Position numbers and translations under genes: made by a program. From Streptomyces monomycini (GTDB taxonomy: Bacteria > Actinomycetota > Actinomycetes > Streptomycetales > Streptomycetaceae), in assembly GCF_022271435.1 (NCBI RefSeq), contig NZ_JAFIQY010000058.1, positions 1 through 44,373 on the forward strand: a DNA stretch of 44,373 nucleotides. Direction: 5' to 3'. The notes below the pieces were generated by a model. That model was not told where the DNA came from. It saw only the letters and a list, made by a program, of their open reading frames with translations, and ran no database searches. This document shows positions 7,544 through 16,202 of this stretch, in pieces; the stretch's first letter is position 1; each line of letters begins with the position of its first letter.

Positions 7544-10500
7544 ATGGAAACCGCGCTGATCGGCCGGGAACACAGCGTGCGCATGCTGCGATCCCGTCTG
7601 GAGCGGGCGCGGGCCAGTCACGGTGGGCTGGTACTGGTCACGGGTGAGGCAGGCATCGGCAAGACGGCCTTGGTGCGCAGCGCGGTGGACGAGGCGCGGG
7701 AGCACGGCGACATGCTGGTGGTGCACGGGGCCTGCTGGGACTTTGACGGCACACCCGGCTTCTGGCCGTGGACGCAGGCGGTGCGGAGCTTGCGGCGCGG
7801 CGCGGCCGCCGGGGATTGGGAGGCCGCGGCGACGGCCGCCGGAGGAGCCCTGTCCGTGCTGCTGGGCGAAGGGGCGGGCGCCGGGGACGCGGTGCGCTTC
7901 GAGCTGTTCGACGCGGTGACCACCCTGCTGACCGTCATCTCACGGAGTCGTCCGGTGACCGTGGTGCTGGAGGATCTGCACTGGGCGGACACCGCGTCGC
8001 TGCGCCTGCTGGAGTTCACGGCACAGCACGCCTGGTTCGAGCGGCTGCTCGTGATCGGCACGTTCCGCGACGTGGAGGTGCAGCGGCCCGATCACCCGCT
8101 GCGGCCGCTGCTGCCCCGGCTGGCGGCGAAAGCCACCACCGTCGCGTTGGCGGGCCTGGCCCCGCCGCAGGTCGAGGAGCTGGTGGCGCGTACGGCCGGC
8201 AGCCGGCCCGACGCGGCCACGGCCGCCGAGGTGTGCGCGCGCACCGGCGGCAACCCGTACTTCGTGGAGGAGACAGCTCGCCTGTGGGCCGCCGGCCAGT
8301 CCGTGGCCGCCGTCGCCCCCGGGGTCCGTGCCGTGGTGCACCGGCGGCTGTCGCTGCTCGGCGGGCCCACGGTACGGCTGCTCGGTGCCGCCGCCGTGCT
8401 GGGCCGCCGCTTCGAGCCGGGAACGCTGGCCCGTACGGCCGGAACGCCGGAGCCCGACGCCGCCGTACTCCTCGGGGAGACGGTCGCGGCCGGGCTGCTG
8501 GAGCCGTCGGCGGCCGATACGTACGTCTTCACCCACGACCTGGTACGGGAGGCCCTGTACGACGGGCTGGCGGAGGACCGGCGCCGCCACCTGCACGCCG
8601 CCGCCGTCCGTGCGCTGCGGGACACAGCCGGCGCCGGGGACCGGGCGCGGCCGACCGACCTCGCCCGGCACGCCTACTTCGCCGGCCCGGACCTCGACGC
8701 CGGCGAGGCGGTCGACATCCTGGCGGCCGCGGCCCGGCACGCGGTGAGCAGGCTGGCCAGCGAAGAGGCGGTGGGGCACTACCGGCGCGCGCTGGAACGG
8801 CTCGGAACCGGCGATCCACGCCGCCACGTGCTGCTCGCCCTCGATCTCGGCGCCGAACTCCAACTCCTCGGCGAGCACGAGCGTTCCTGGCTGGTGTACG
8901 AAGGCGCCGCGACGCTGGCGTCCGGCACAGGCGACGCCGCGCTCGTGGGCCGCGTGGCGCTCACGCTGCACAGCGCGGACGGCCGGGGCGACGGGACCGG
9001 GCTCAAGTCCCGGGTGCTGCGGGAGGCACACCGCGTGCTGGTTAGCGGTACTCGTCCTGAGGGCGGCGGGGCCGGAGTCCCCGGGGCTCCTGGCGGTGCC
9101 GGGCCCGTGGAGGAGGTGGCCTGCCGTGTCGTGGCGGCCGCCCGCGCCGCCGGGGACGACGATGCCCTGCACCTGGGGCTGTGGGCGCGCCTGCACGCGG
9201 TGTGGGAGCCGCGCACGGCGGCACAGCGGGTCGCCGTCGCCGGGGAGTTGATGGAGGTGTCCCGCCGCCGGGCCGACGTCTGGATGGAGCACCTGGCGGC
9301 CTCCATGCGCTGGGTCGCCCTCCTCGAACTGGACGACCCCGCGTTCCTCCGGCAGTTCTACGCCATGGTGGCCGGCGCGGACGCCTGCGGGCTGCCCCGG
9401 ACCAGCATGATCTCGGTCATCGACCGCAGCGTCGTCTACGCGTTCATGGGGCGCTTCCCCGAGGCCGACGCCCTGCTCGCCCGGACCTTGTCCCTCAGCG
9501 GCACCCACGCCAACTACTACCAGTACTTCATCGGCCACCACCGCTGGGCGCTCTCCCTCCTCCAGGGCAGCTTCCCGGAAGCGGAACGGGCCCACCACGC
9601 GACGCCGGGACATGACCCCCTGTACACCCACCTGCTGGCGGGCATCACCGCACTGGAGCGGGGCAGTGCCTCGGCCGGAGCGGTGCCCTGGCCCGGGGAC
9701 GGCCCGCCCGGCGACAGCGTGCTGGAACGCGGTATCGCCCCGCTGCGGGTCCGGTTGCTGGCGCAGAGCGCGGCCGCGTCCCGGGACCCGGCGCGCTGCC
9801 GACAGGCGCACGCCGCGTTGGAGCCGTACCGAGGGCAGTGGCTGGTCTCCCTGTTCGGCTGGGACATCAGCGGCCCGGCCGCACTGTGGTCGGGGCTGCT
9901 GCACGCTGCGGAGGAGCGATGGGAAGCAGCGGTACGGGACCTCACCGCTGCCCGGCAGTCCGCCGACCGGCTCCATGGCCGCCCCTGGTCGGTACGCGCC
10001 CGTACGGAACTGGCCCGCGCCCTGCTCGCCCGCGCGGGTCCCGACGACGAGGACCGGGCCACCGCGCTGCTCCGCGACGCCGAGTGCGAGGCCCGCGAAC
10101 TGGGCATGCCGCACATCGCCGACCGCTCCCGCAGCCTCCGCCCCGCGCCCACACCTACCCCGCCAACACAACCCGCTGCCCCAACAAAGGAGTTCGCGCG
10201 CAACGGCGCCGTGTGGCGTCTTCGCTACGCAGGCCGCACCGCCCACGTACCCGACGCCAAAGGACTGGCGGACCTGCACACGCTGCTCGGCCGTCCGGGC
10301 CAGGACGTCCCGGCCATGCGCCTGCTGTACCCGGACAGTGCGCCCATGGCTGCGGCTGCGGGCGCCCTCGGAAGCGACGCGGTCCTGGACGACGAGGCGA
10401 AGGCCCGCTACCGGCGTCGCCTGGAAGTTCTGGACGACGAGATCGACAGGGCAGCTGCCTGCGGCGACGACCGCACGGCCGCGGCATACGACCGCGAGCG

Positions 10501-10729
10501 GGAAGCCCTCCTCGCCGAACTCCGCAACGCCGCCGGGCTCGCCGGACGCCCCCGCCGCCTGGGTGACGAGACCGACCGCGCCCGCAAGAACGTGACCGCC
10601 CGCATCCGCGACAGCCTGCGCCGCCTGGCGGCCCACCACCCCGAACTCGCAGCTCACCTCCAGGCGTCCGTGTCGACCGGCGCGATGTGCCGCTACGCGC
10701 CGGCCGAGGAGGCCCGCTGGCACCTGTGA
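7544..10729 (+). CDS. Large AAA/STAND-type ATPase regulator with tetratricopeptide-like region
   Basis: A 1061-residue protein; ATG 7544 is preceded by GAAGGA. The N-terminal P-loop ATPase has Walker A at residues 34-41 (GEAGIGKT) and Walker B near 138-149 (VTVVLEDLHWAD), then an ARTGGNPYFVEE sensor-like motif, as in LuxR/LAL and AfsR-like ATPases. Residues about 400-860 are alpha-helical and TPR-like. The C-terminus (from about 885) has a module with WRLRYAGRTAHVPDAKGLADLHTLLGRPG, then a helical coil and RKNVTARIRDSLRRLA. I recall this as a recurrent C-terminal module in actinobacterial predicted ATPases; it may be a nucleic-acid or effector domain. No classical LuxR helix-turn-helix is seen. 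The likely role is a cytoplasmic signal-integrating regulator of unknown target. Confidence 0.8.
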   Translation: METALIGREHSVRMLRSRLERARASHGGLVLVTGEAGIGKTALVRSAVDEAREHGDMLVVHGACWDFDGTPGFWPWTQAVRSLRRGAAAGDWEAAATAAGGALSVLLGEGAGAGDAVRFELFDAVTTLLTVISRSRPVTVVLEDLHWADTASLRLLEFTAQHAWFERLLVIGTFRDVEVQRPDHPLRPLLPRLAAKATTVALAGLAPPQVEELVARTAGSRPDAATAAEVCARTGGNPYFVEETARLWAAGQSVAAVAPGVRAVVHRRLSLLGGPTVRLLGAAAVLGRRFEPGTLARTAGTPEPDAAVLLGETVAAGLLEPSAADTYVFTHDLVREALYDGLAEDRRRHLHAAAVRALRDTAGAGDRARPTDLARHAYFAGPDLDAGEAVDILAAAARHAVSRLASEEAVGHYRRALERLGTGDPRRHVLLALDLGAELQLLGEHERSWLVYEGAATLASGTGDAALVGRVALTLHSADGRGDGTGLKSRVLREAHRVLVSGTRPEGGGAGVPGAPGGAGPVEEVACRVVAAARAAGDDDALHLGLWARLHAVWEPRTAAQRVAVAGELMEVSRRRADVWMEHLAASMRWVALLELDDPAFLRQFYAMVAGADACGLPRTSMISVIDRSVVYAFMGRFPEADALLARTLSLSGTHANYYQYFIGHHRWALSLLQGSFPEAERAHHATPGHDPLYTHLLAGITALERGSASAGAVPWPGDGPPGDSVLERGIAPLRVRLLAQSAAASRDPARCRQAHAALEPYRGQWLVSLFGWDISGPAALWSGLLHAAEERWEAAVRDLTAARQSADRLHGRPWSVRARTELARALLARAGPDDEDRATALLRDAECEARELGMPHIADRSRSLRPAPTPTPPTQPAAPTKEFARNGAVWRLRYAGRTAHVPDAKGLADLHTLLGRPGQDVPAMRLLYPDSAPMAAAAGALGSDAVLDDEAKARYRRRLEVLDDEIDRAAACGDDRTAAAYDREREALLAELRNAAGLAGRPRRLGDETDRARKNVTARIRDSLRRLAAHHPELAAHLQASVSTGAMCRYAPAEEARWHL

Positions 10730-10731
10730 AG

Positions 10732-10783
10732 CCGCCGTACGGCCGCCCCGCACCCCCGTGTGCGCGGGACGGCCGTACGGCGG
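10732..10783. terminator. Perfect 14-bp hairpin between convergent genes
   Basis: CCGCCGTACGGCCG (10732-10745) and its exact reverse complement (10770-10783) can form a stem starting 2 nt after the ATPase stop. The loop is GC-rich and partly self-complementary. It lies between convergent stops (10729 and 10796) and has no T tract, as is common in high-GC actinomycetes, so it could serve both directions. Confidence 0.75.
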
Positions 10784-10795
10784 AGTCGGCGACGT

Positions 10796-12457
10796 CTATC
10801 CGGACGTCAGGGTGGGGAAGGGGGCGGTACCGAAGGCACCACCGGTTTCGGTCTCGGCGTGGGTCTCCATCTCAGCTCCGGCCCCGGCTGCGGCTCCGGT
10901 CCCGGCTGCGGCTCCGGCCTCCGCTGGGTCGTCGGACAGGTCGCCTTCCATGTCGACCCAGGTGTCGTTCCAGGCATAACCCTGTTCCGGCCCCCGCTGC
11001 CACGTGTGTGTGACACGGCCGTCCGGCCCCCGCCCGAAGACGGAGAGAGAACCGTGCGGGTTGAGCACGACGGCCGGATCGTTCACGAGGTGACCGTGCA
11101 AGGGGGCCCAGCCGGACCAAGGACCTCCGACACCGGTCTGCCAGCGGTGATGCATCCCATCGTCGGCACCCCGCGCGAACAGCACCATCCCACCGTCACG
11201 CCCCACCAGAACCGTGGGACGCCCGCGCACCGACCCCTCCATGTCCACCCACCCATCGTTCCACGCATGACCATGCTCCGGGCCACGCTGCCAGGTATGG
11301 GTGACGCGCCCACCGGGATCGCGAGCGAACACCGACAGCGCACCATGCGGACTCAGGATCACCGCCGGGTCACTCGCCAGACGCCCCTGCAACGGCGTCC
11401 ACGCCGACCACGGCCCCCCCACACCCGTCTGCCAGCGGTGCTGCAACCCATCGTCGGCACCCCGCGCGAACAGCACCATCCCACCGTCACGCCCCACCAG
11501 AACAACAGGCCGCCCACGGACCGAACCCTCCATGTCCACCCATGTGTCATTCCAGGCGAACCCCTGCTCCGGCCCCCGCTGCCACGTGTGCGTCACCCGG
11601 CCCCCCGCGTCACGGGCGAACACCGACAACGCGCCATTCGGACTCAGCACCACCGCCGGATCGCTTGCCGGACGCCCGCCCAGCGCCACCCAGTCAGACG
11701 CCCACTCCCCCGCCTCCGACTGCCAGGTGTGCCACAGCGCGCCGTCCTCCCCCCGCACGAAGACGACCAACTTGCCGTAACGCCCCACCAGCGCCCACGG
11801 CCGCCCCACCGCCCGGCTCCCCGGACGCCCCAGCCCGGTCCATCCCGACCACGCGCCCCCGGGAGCGGTCTGCCACCGATGCGTGACCCCGCCCGACGCA
11901 TCCACTCCGAAGATCACCATGCCCGAACCCGTGTCCACCACCGACGGAATTCCCACGCTCACCCGGACGGCCGCCCGGGGGGCCGCGCCCGTCCACCAGG
12001 TCGTCTCCTTGCGGGCACCGGGCCAGGAGAAGCTGAAGTGGATGTGGTTGGTGTGGGGGTTGCTGCCCCGGTACGGCTGCCAGCCGGCGTCGGGGCGGTT
12101 CGCCATCCAGATGCGGCGGTTCCAGATCATGTACATGATGCCGAAGCGGCGGGTCAGCGCGTGGGGGTTGCCGTGCCGGTCGGTGGCGTGCAGCCAGTTG
12201 ATCAAGTCGTCGGCGAGGTGGGCCTGTCCGTTGACCTCGACGCCCCAGTCCCAGGCCCGGCCTTCCTTGTGTTCGCTCTGTCCCCCGCTGCCGCAGGACC
12301 GGCTGATGCCCAGGTCCCTGGTGCCCGCGTAGGCGGCGAGGACCAGGTCGCGGAAGCCGGTGACGCCGGGTTTGGCCGTGGGGTCGCAGTCGCGCTGCGG
12401 ATCGTACGGTGCGTACGGGTCGATGCGGGGGCCGAAGTCGGGTGCGGTCGGTGCCAT
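10796..12457 (-). CDS. Zinc peptidase-like (ARB_07466/M15-type) domain fused to a PLL lectin-type beta-propeller
   Basis: A 553-residue protein; ATG 12455-12457 is preceded by GGGGAG. Residues about 20-155 contain SEHKEGRAWDW (HxxGxxxD metal-binding pattern) and NPHTNHIHFSFSW (second His pair). These are typical of the ARB_07466-like domain related to D,D-carboxypeptidases or peptidoglycan hydrolases. Residues about 165-510 are repeated blades with THRWQTAPGGAWSGW-like, VTHTWQRGPEQG-like and LVGRDGGMVLFARG-like segments, as in PLL/fucose-lectin-like propellers. The C-terminus is an Ala/Gly/Glu/Thr-rich tail. The odd feature is that no signal peptide is visible, although related proteins normally act outside the cell. 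It may be a wall-targeted enzyme exported another way, or the start is misplaced. Confidence 0.75.
   Translation of the reverse strand: MAPTAPDFGPRIDPYAPYDPQRDCDPTAKPGVTGFRDLVLAAYAGTRDLGISRSCGSGGQSEHKEGRAWDWGVEVNGQAHLADDLINWLHATDRHGNPHALTRRFGIMYMIWNRRIWMANRPDAGWQPYRGSNPHTNHIHFSFSWPGARKETTWWTGAAPRAAVRVSVGIPSVVDTGSGMVIFGVDASGGVTHRWQTAPGGAWSGWTGLGRPGSRAVGRPWALVGRYGKLVVFVRGEDGALWHTWQSEAGEWASDWVALGGRPASDPAVVLSPNGALSVFARDAGGRVTHTWQRGPEQGFAWNDTWVDMEGSVRGRPVVLVGRDGGMVLFARGADDGLQHRWQTGVGGPWSAWTPLQGRLASDPAVILSPHGALSVFARDPGGRVTHTWQRGPEHGHAWNDGWVDMEGSVRGRPTVLVGRDGGMVLFARGADDGMHHRWQTGVGGPWSGWAPLHGHLVNDPAVVLNPHGSLSVFGRGPDGRVTHTWQRGPEQGYAWNDTWVDMEGDLSDDPAEAGAAAGTGAAAGAGAEMETHAETETGGAFGTAPFPTLTSG
10940..11640. 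repeat. 291-bp periodic repeat inside the propeller gene
   Basis: The segment beginning CATGTC(G/C)ACCCA recurs at 10949, 11240 and 11531, a constant 291-bp (97-codon) spacing. Stretches of more than 50 bases (for example from 11158 and from 11449) are identical. The period corresponds to about two blades and suggests recent internal duplication. Confidence 0.85.
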
Positions 12458-12586
12458 GGGGGCTCCCCGGGTCCGGCCGCCTCCCGGTGAGGCGGCTCTG
12501 CCCTGAAGGCGCGTGACGGGAACCGGCGGATGCCAGAAGCGATCACGCAGCTCGGGGAGGAACGGTGTTCCGGCAGGGCGCGGGCG

Positions 12587-13147
12587 TTACTGGCCCACCC
12601 TTCCGTCGATGCGCTCCCGCAACAGGTCGGCGTGGCCGCAGTGGCGGGCGTACTCCTCGATCCGGTGCACCAGCAGCTCCCGGACGGAGACGCGCTCCCT
12701 GCCCAGGCGCTCGCCGAGATCCGGATGGCCGGCCAGCGCGGCGTCGGTATCGGCCTGTTCGCGCTCCAGGTCGCGGTACGCGGCGTCGACCACGGACTGC
12801 TCGGCGACAGCCTGGTCGAAGTCCGCGTCCCGCGCGCCGTACAGCTTCGGCAGTGGGTCGCCGTCGCTGATCCAGTTGCGCCAGTCCCGTTCCGCCTCGG
12901 CGAGGTGCCGGACCAGGCCGAACAGGGACATGGCCGACGGCGGTACCGACCGGCGGGCCAGTTGCTCCGCGTCCAGGCCCTCGCACTTCATGCGGAGGGT
13001 GAGGCGGTAGCTCGTCAGGAAGTCCAGCAATGTCGCCGACTCGCCCTCCGGGCCGGCGCCTTCGGAGTCGCGGGGGTCGTCGTCCGGGTCGACCCACATG
13101 TCGGGACAGGTGGTTGCCCGGCTCCAGCGTGCGGGGTGGTCGCTCAT
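12587..13147 (-). CDS. DinB/DUF664-family protein
   Basis: About 186 residues, starting MSDHPARW at ATG 13145-13147; ATGs at 13156 and 13168 are in frame, and none has a strong ribosome binding site. The sequence has the pattern of actinobacterial DUF664 proteins: FLTSYRLTLRMKCEGLDAEQLARRSVPPS, SLFGLVRHLAEAERDW and LLVHRIEEYARHCGHADLLRE. The latter two supply the conserved His residues that bind a metal in the DinB four-helix fold, related to mycothiol-dependent enzymes. The substrate is unknown. It is in the same orientation as the neighbouring GNAT and propeller genes, with spacings of about 100-130 bp, so an operon is possible but not tight. Confidence 0.8.
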   Translation of the reverse strand: MSDHPARWSRATTCPDMWVDPDDDPRDSEGAGPEGESATLLDFLTSYRLTLRMKCEGLDAEQLARRSVPPSAMSLFGLVRHLAEAERDWRNWISDGDPLPKLYGARDADFDQAVAEQSVVDAAYRDLEREQADTDAALAGHPDLGERLGRERVSVRELLVHRIEEYARHCGHADLLRERIDGRVGQ

Positions 13148-13253
13148 GGGTGCCATGGTCGACCGCACGGGCCGGGCTCGCCAGTACGTGGTCGATCAGA
13201 TCTCCGGTAGGCACACCGGCCATTGCTCGGTCGAGGGACCGTCGGGGAACCGC

Positions 13254-13823
13254 CTACAGAGGAAGGCTCATGAACAGCGCCGTCTCGCCCTCGGACGCGG
13301 TACCGCTGTACAGCGTCGTGTCCAGGCCGCAGAAACCGAACCCCATCCGCTGATAGGCACGGACGGCCGGACCGTTGATGTTCGTGACCTCCAGCCACAC
13401 GTGCCCGGCACCGCACTCCCGGGCCCGTTCGACGGCGTATCGCATCAGCGTGCGGCCGATGCCCCGCCCCTGGTACGGCCCGGCCACCTCGATGTCATCG
13501 ATGGTCAGGCGCCGGTTCCAGGGGTCGTACGCGGTGTCCACATAGCCGCACACGTGATCGCCGTCCAGCGCGACGAACCGGCGCTCGTCGCCCGTGACCT
13601 CGTCGCTGTCCGGCTCGTCGTCAGGAAACACTTTGTGCACCGGCGGGTCCAGCGGCACTGGCCGAAGAGTGAACCCGTACTCGGAGCGGACCACTTCGAC
13701 AACAGTGTCCGAGGTGAACTCGCCCTTGATGACGGCAGACCGGTCACGCTCGCTCTCCGCCGCCCGATAGGTGATGGCCTCCGCCGCCTCACCCCTTGCT
13801 GACCTGCTGTGTGTCGACGCCAC
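13254..13823 (-). CDS. GNAT acetyltransferase, streptothricin-acetyltransferase-like
   Basis: About 189 residues if started at GTG 13821-13823 (GGTGGG just upstream); an in-frame start at 13889 would add 22 residues that look non-coding. The acetyl-CoA motif is GRGIGRTLMRYAVERA. The stretch HVWLEVTNINGPAVRAYQRM, then GFGFCGLDTTLYSGTASEGE and a C-terminal FMSL, matches the SAT (streptothricin N-acetyltransferase) family closely as I recall it. SAT enzymes acetylate the beta-lysine amine of streptothricins and confer resistance. In streptomycetes such genes occur both in producers and as standalone resistance genes. No streptothricin biosynthetic gene is visible here. Confidence 0.8.
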   Translation of the reverse strand: MASTHSRSARGEAAEAITYRAAESERDRSAVIKGEFTSDTVVEVVRSEYGFTLRPVPLDPPVHKVFPDDEPDSDEVTGDERRFVALDGDHVCGYVDTAYDPWNRRLTIDDIEVAGPYQGRGIGRTLMRYAVERARECGAGHVWLEVTNINGPAVRAYQRMGFGFCGLDTTLYSGTASEGETALFMSLPL

Positions 13824-14389
13824 GTGCCCACCGTATCGTTCCGGCACCGCCCCACGTCCGAGGGTGGCCTGCCCCGCTCTTCCGGCCACCGCCAGATGAG
13901 CGTTAGCTGCCCGTTAGGTCGACATCAGGCCAGGCCAGAATCGATGCCGAAGCTTCTGATCGGCTTCGCCGACGCGAGAGCGCGAGGGGGGAGGCCGAAC
14001 CGGTGCGCAGGCTGCTGCGGGCGATGGACGAGGGGCCGCCGTTTTCGGAGGCCCGGGTTGTCTGGTGATCGGCCGCCTCGGTCCGGGGCCTCAGCTCTTG
14101 GGCACCTCTGGGGGGCCGCAGGTTGCGCAGTACGGCGAGGATGGCCTGGCGCCGTTCCTGCCACGGGCCGAACCGCCACCAGAGGCGCCATGCCAGTACG
14201 CGCGTCGTCCGGCGTTCTTCAGCCAGGGCGCGCGTCGATCGTTCAGTTGCCGGTACGCGCGTCCGCCGTCCTCTCGCCGGTTCGTGGAACACCGCCGTCG
14301 CCGCCCCGGCGAGAGGTGCGCGGGCTACCCGTACGTCCGACCGGTCCTGACGGTCGTGCCCGGGTGGCGCGGGAAGCGAGAGCGCCAGG
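13824..14389. other. Intergenic region without a recognised gene
   Basis: A 566-bp gap upstream of the SAT-like gene and downstream of the amidase gene. The longest alternative frame (13903-14292, minus) encodes an Arg-rich sequence including TTRVLAWRLWWRFGPWQERR. It is somewhat protein-like but has no start context, so a decayed gene is possible. A strong hairpin (separate entry) lies on the amidase side. Confidence 0.4.
14270..14316 (-). terminator. Hairpin downstream of the amidase gene
   Basis: CCTCTCGCCGG (14270-14280) pairs exactly with CCGGCGAGAGG (14306-14316) across a 25-nt GC-rich loop. It lies 70-120 bp beyond the stop of the minus-strand amidase gene and fits a GC-type terminator without a T tract. 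Confidence 0.5.
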
Positions 14390-16003
14390 TCACCGGGAGC
14401 TGCCCTCGCCCAGTGTCGGCAGATAGCGCGGTGCCCGCCAGGCGTCCAGACGGTGCTCCACCCCCGCTCCCAGGGCCAGCAGCTCGGCGTCCTGGTGGTT
14501 TCCGGCCGTCAGGAGTACGCCGACGGGCAGTTCGCCCACGAATCCGGCGGGGACGGAGAGCGACGGGTAGCCGGCCACGGCCGCGGGGGTGGACGACGGG
14601 ATCACGTCGTTGTCGCCCCGTGCGCAGTCCGTCGTCCACGCGGGCGGGTTCGTCGGAGCGGCGATGGCGTCCAGGCGGTGGGCGGCCAAGGTCTCGTCGA
14701 TGGACCGCTGGGAGAGGTCCTTCAGTTCGGCGCGCATCGCCCGGTATCCCGGATCGGTGGTGGGCGGCGCGGCGAGCGCCTGCTCGAACAGTTCCTGACC
14801 GGCGAAGCAGGTGCGTTCGGCCGGGTGGGTGCGGTTGAACTCGATCAGTTCGGCGAGGTTCCGCGGGCCCTCGCGGGTGGCGAGGTAGGCGTCGATGTCC
14901 CGGTGGAACTCGCTCAGCAGGGCGGGGAACTCCAGCTCGGCGAGGCGCTTCTGATAGGGCGGCGTCACCTCGACCACCTGCGCCCCGGCCTTGCGCAGCT
15001 GAGCCGCCGTACGGGACATCACGGCGTCCACCTCGGCGCCGAGCGACGGCAGCCGCCACAAGCCGATCCGCTTGCCGCGCAGCGACCCGGGGTGCCGCTG
15101 CGCCGCTTCCGCGAGGGCGCGGGCGGCGTCCTGCTGGCGTCCGGTGGCGCCGCCGCTGAGCACCGAGAGGGTGAGCGCGGCGTCGGTGACGTTACGGGCC
15201 ATGGGCCCCGCGGTGTCCTGCTCGGCGGAGATCGGTACGACGCCGGAGCCGCTGACCAGGCCGAGGCTGGGTTTGTGGCCGACCACTCCGGTCATCCCCG
15301 CCGGGCACACGATGGAGCCGTCCGTCTCGGTGCCGATCGCCACCTGCGCCAGCGAGGCGGCGAGGGCGGCGGCCGATCCGGAGGACGAGCCGCACGGGTT
15401 GCGGTCCAGTACGTACGGGTTGTGGGTCTGTCCGCCGACCGCCGACCAGCCGGATGTCGGCTTCGTCGCGCGGAAGTTCGCCCATTCCGACAGATTCGTC
15501 TTGCCGAGGATCACCGCGCCCGCTTCCCGGAGCCGCGTCACGAGGGCGGCGTCGGTGTCCGGCGGGCTGCCGGCCAGGGCCAGCGATCCGGCCGTGGTGG
15601 GCATGTCGCGGGTGTCGATGTTGTCCTTGAGCAGGACGGGGATGCCGTCCAGCGGTCCCAGGGTGTCGCCGCGCCGGTGTCTGGCGTCGCTGGCGGCGGC
15701 CTGGCGCAGGGCGGTGGGGTCGGTGCGCAGGACCGCGTGGATCCTGGGGTCGACGGTCTTGATCCGGCGCAGATAGGCCCGGGTCAGCGCCGAGGAGGTC
15801 AGCGAGCCGTCCGTCATCCGCTTCTGCAATTCCGGGATCGTCACGGTGTCGAGATCGATGCCCGGCAGCGTGGACGACCCGGCGGACGGCGACGTACCGC
15901 CGACGCCGGGCTCGGCGGCTTCGGCGCGGGGGTTCGGTACGCCCGTGGCCAGGGAGCCGGTGACCAGGAAGGCGATCAGTGTGGCAATTCTCCGCTTCAC
16001 CAT
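14390..16003 (-). CDS. Secreted amidase-signature family enzyme
   Basis: A 537-residue protein; ATG 16001-16003. The N-terminus MVKRRIATLIAFLVTGSLA...AEA is a Sec signal peptide. The amidase-signature core follows: PVLLKDNID carries the catalytic Lys, CGSSSGSA the Gly/Ser-rich loop with the cis-Ser, and GTETDGSIVCPA the nucleophile Ser, completing the Ser-cisSer-Lys triad. These enzymes hydrolyse amides, including peptide amides and N-acyl compounds. Export suggests action in the wall or medium. The ribosome binding site is weak and the mRNA could be short-leadered. The gene is divergent from the secreted serine hydrolase (starts about 200 bp apart). The exact substrate cannot be read from the sequence. 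Confidence 0.88.
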   Translation of the reverse strand: MVKRRIATLIAFLVTGSLATGVPNPRAEAAEPGVGGTSPSAGSSTLPGIDLDTVTIPELQKRMTDGSLTSSALTRAYLRRIKTVDPRIHAVLRTDPTALRQAAASDARHRRGDTLGPLDGIPVLLKDNIDTRDMPTTAGSLALAGSPPDTDAALVTRLREAGAVILGKTNLSEWANFRATKPTSGWSAVGGQTHNPYVLDRNPCGSSSGSAAALAASLAQVAIGTETDGSIVCPAGMTGVVGHKPSLGLVSGSGVVPISAEQDTAGPMARNVTDAALTLSVLSGGATGRQQDAARALAEAAQRHPGSLRGKRIGLWRLPSLGAEVDAVMSRTAAQLRKAGAQVVEVTPPYQKRLAELEFPALLSEFHRDIDAYLATREGPRNLAELIEFNRTHPAERTCFAGQELFEQALAAPPTTDPGYRAMRAELKDLSQRSIDETLAAHRLDAIAAPTNPPAWTTDCARGDNDVIPSSTPAAVAGYPSLSVPAGFVGELPVGVLLTAGNHQDAELLALGAGVEHRLDAWRAPRYLPTLGEGSSR

Positions 16004-16202
16004 GAGAGACAGCCGACTACACGGGGCACTCGCGGCGCAAGGGCATAGCCCGGCTTCATCGGGGCGGTCACGTCGGTCGCGTCGGTCACGTGCTGGCGGG
16101 GTCGCACGGCAACCACACGTTGGCTGAGGGGGGTTGGGTACACCTGCAACGGGGTGCTTACTACAGTGCGCACGGACTGCCGTGGCTCTAGCGTCTGTCG
16201 AT

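Noticed and set aside
7940..10753. Long minus-strand open frame across the signalling ATPase gene
   Set aside because: The translation is Gly/Arg/Gln-rich without domains, and the plus strand has Walker motifs and a good ribosome binding site.
13903..14292. Minus-strand frame of 129 codons in the gap between SAT-like and amidase genes
   Set aside because: Arg-rich composition, no ribosome binding site and no recognised family; noted only as a possible decayed gene.
16134..16202. TTG start for the serine hydrolase with GAGGGGGG upstream
   Set aside because: It would place about 23 poorly coding residues before a complete signal peptide; the GTG at 16203 is more natural, though the upstream start is not excluded.
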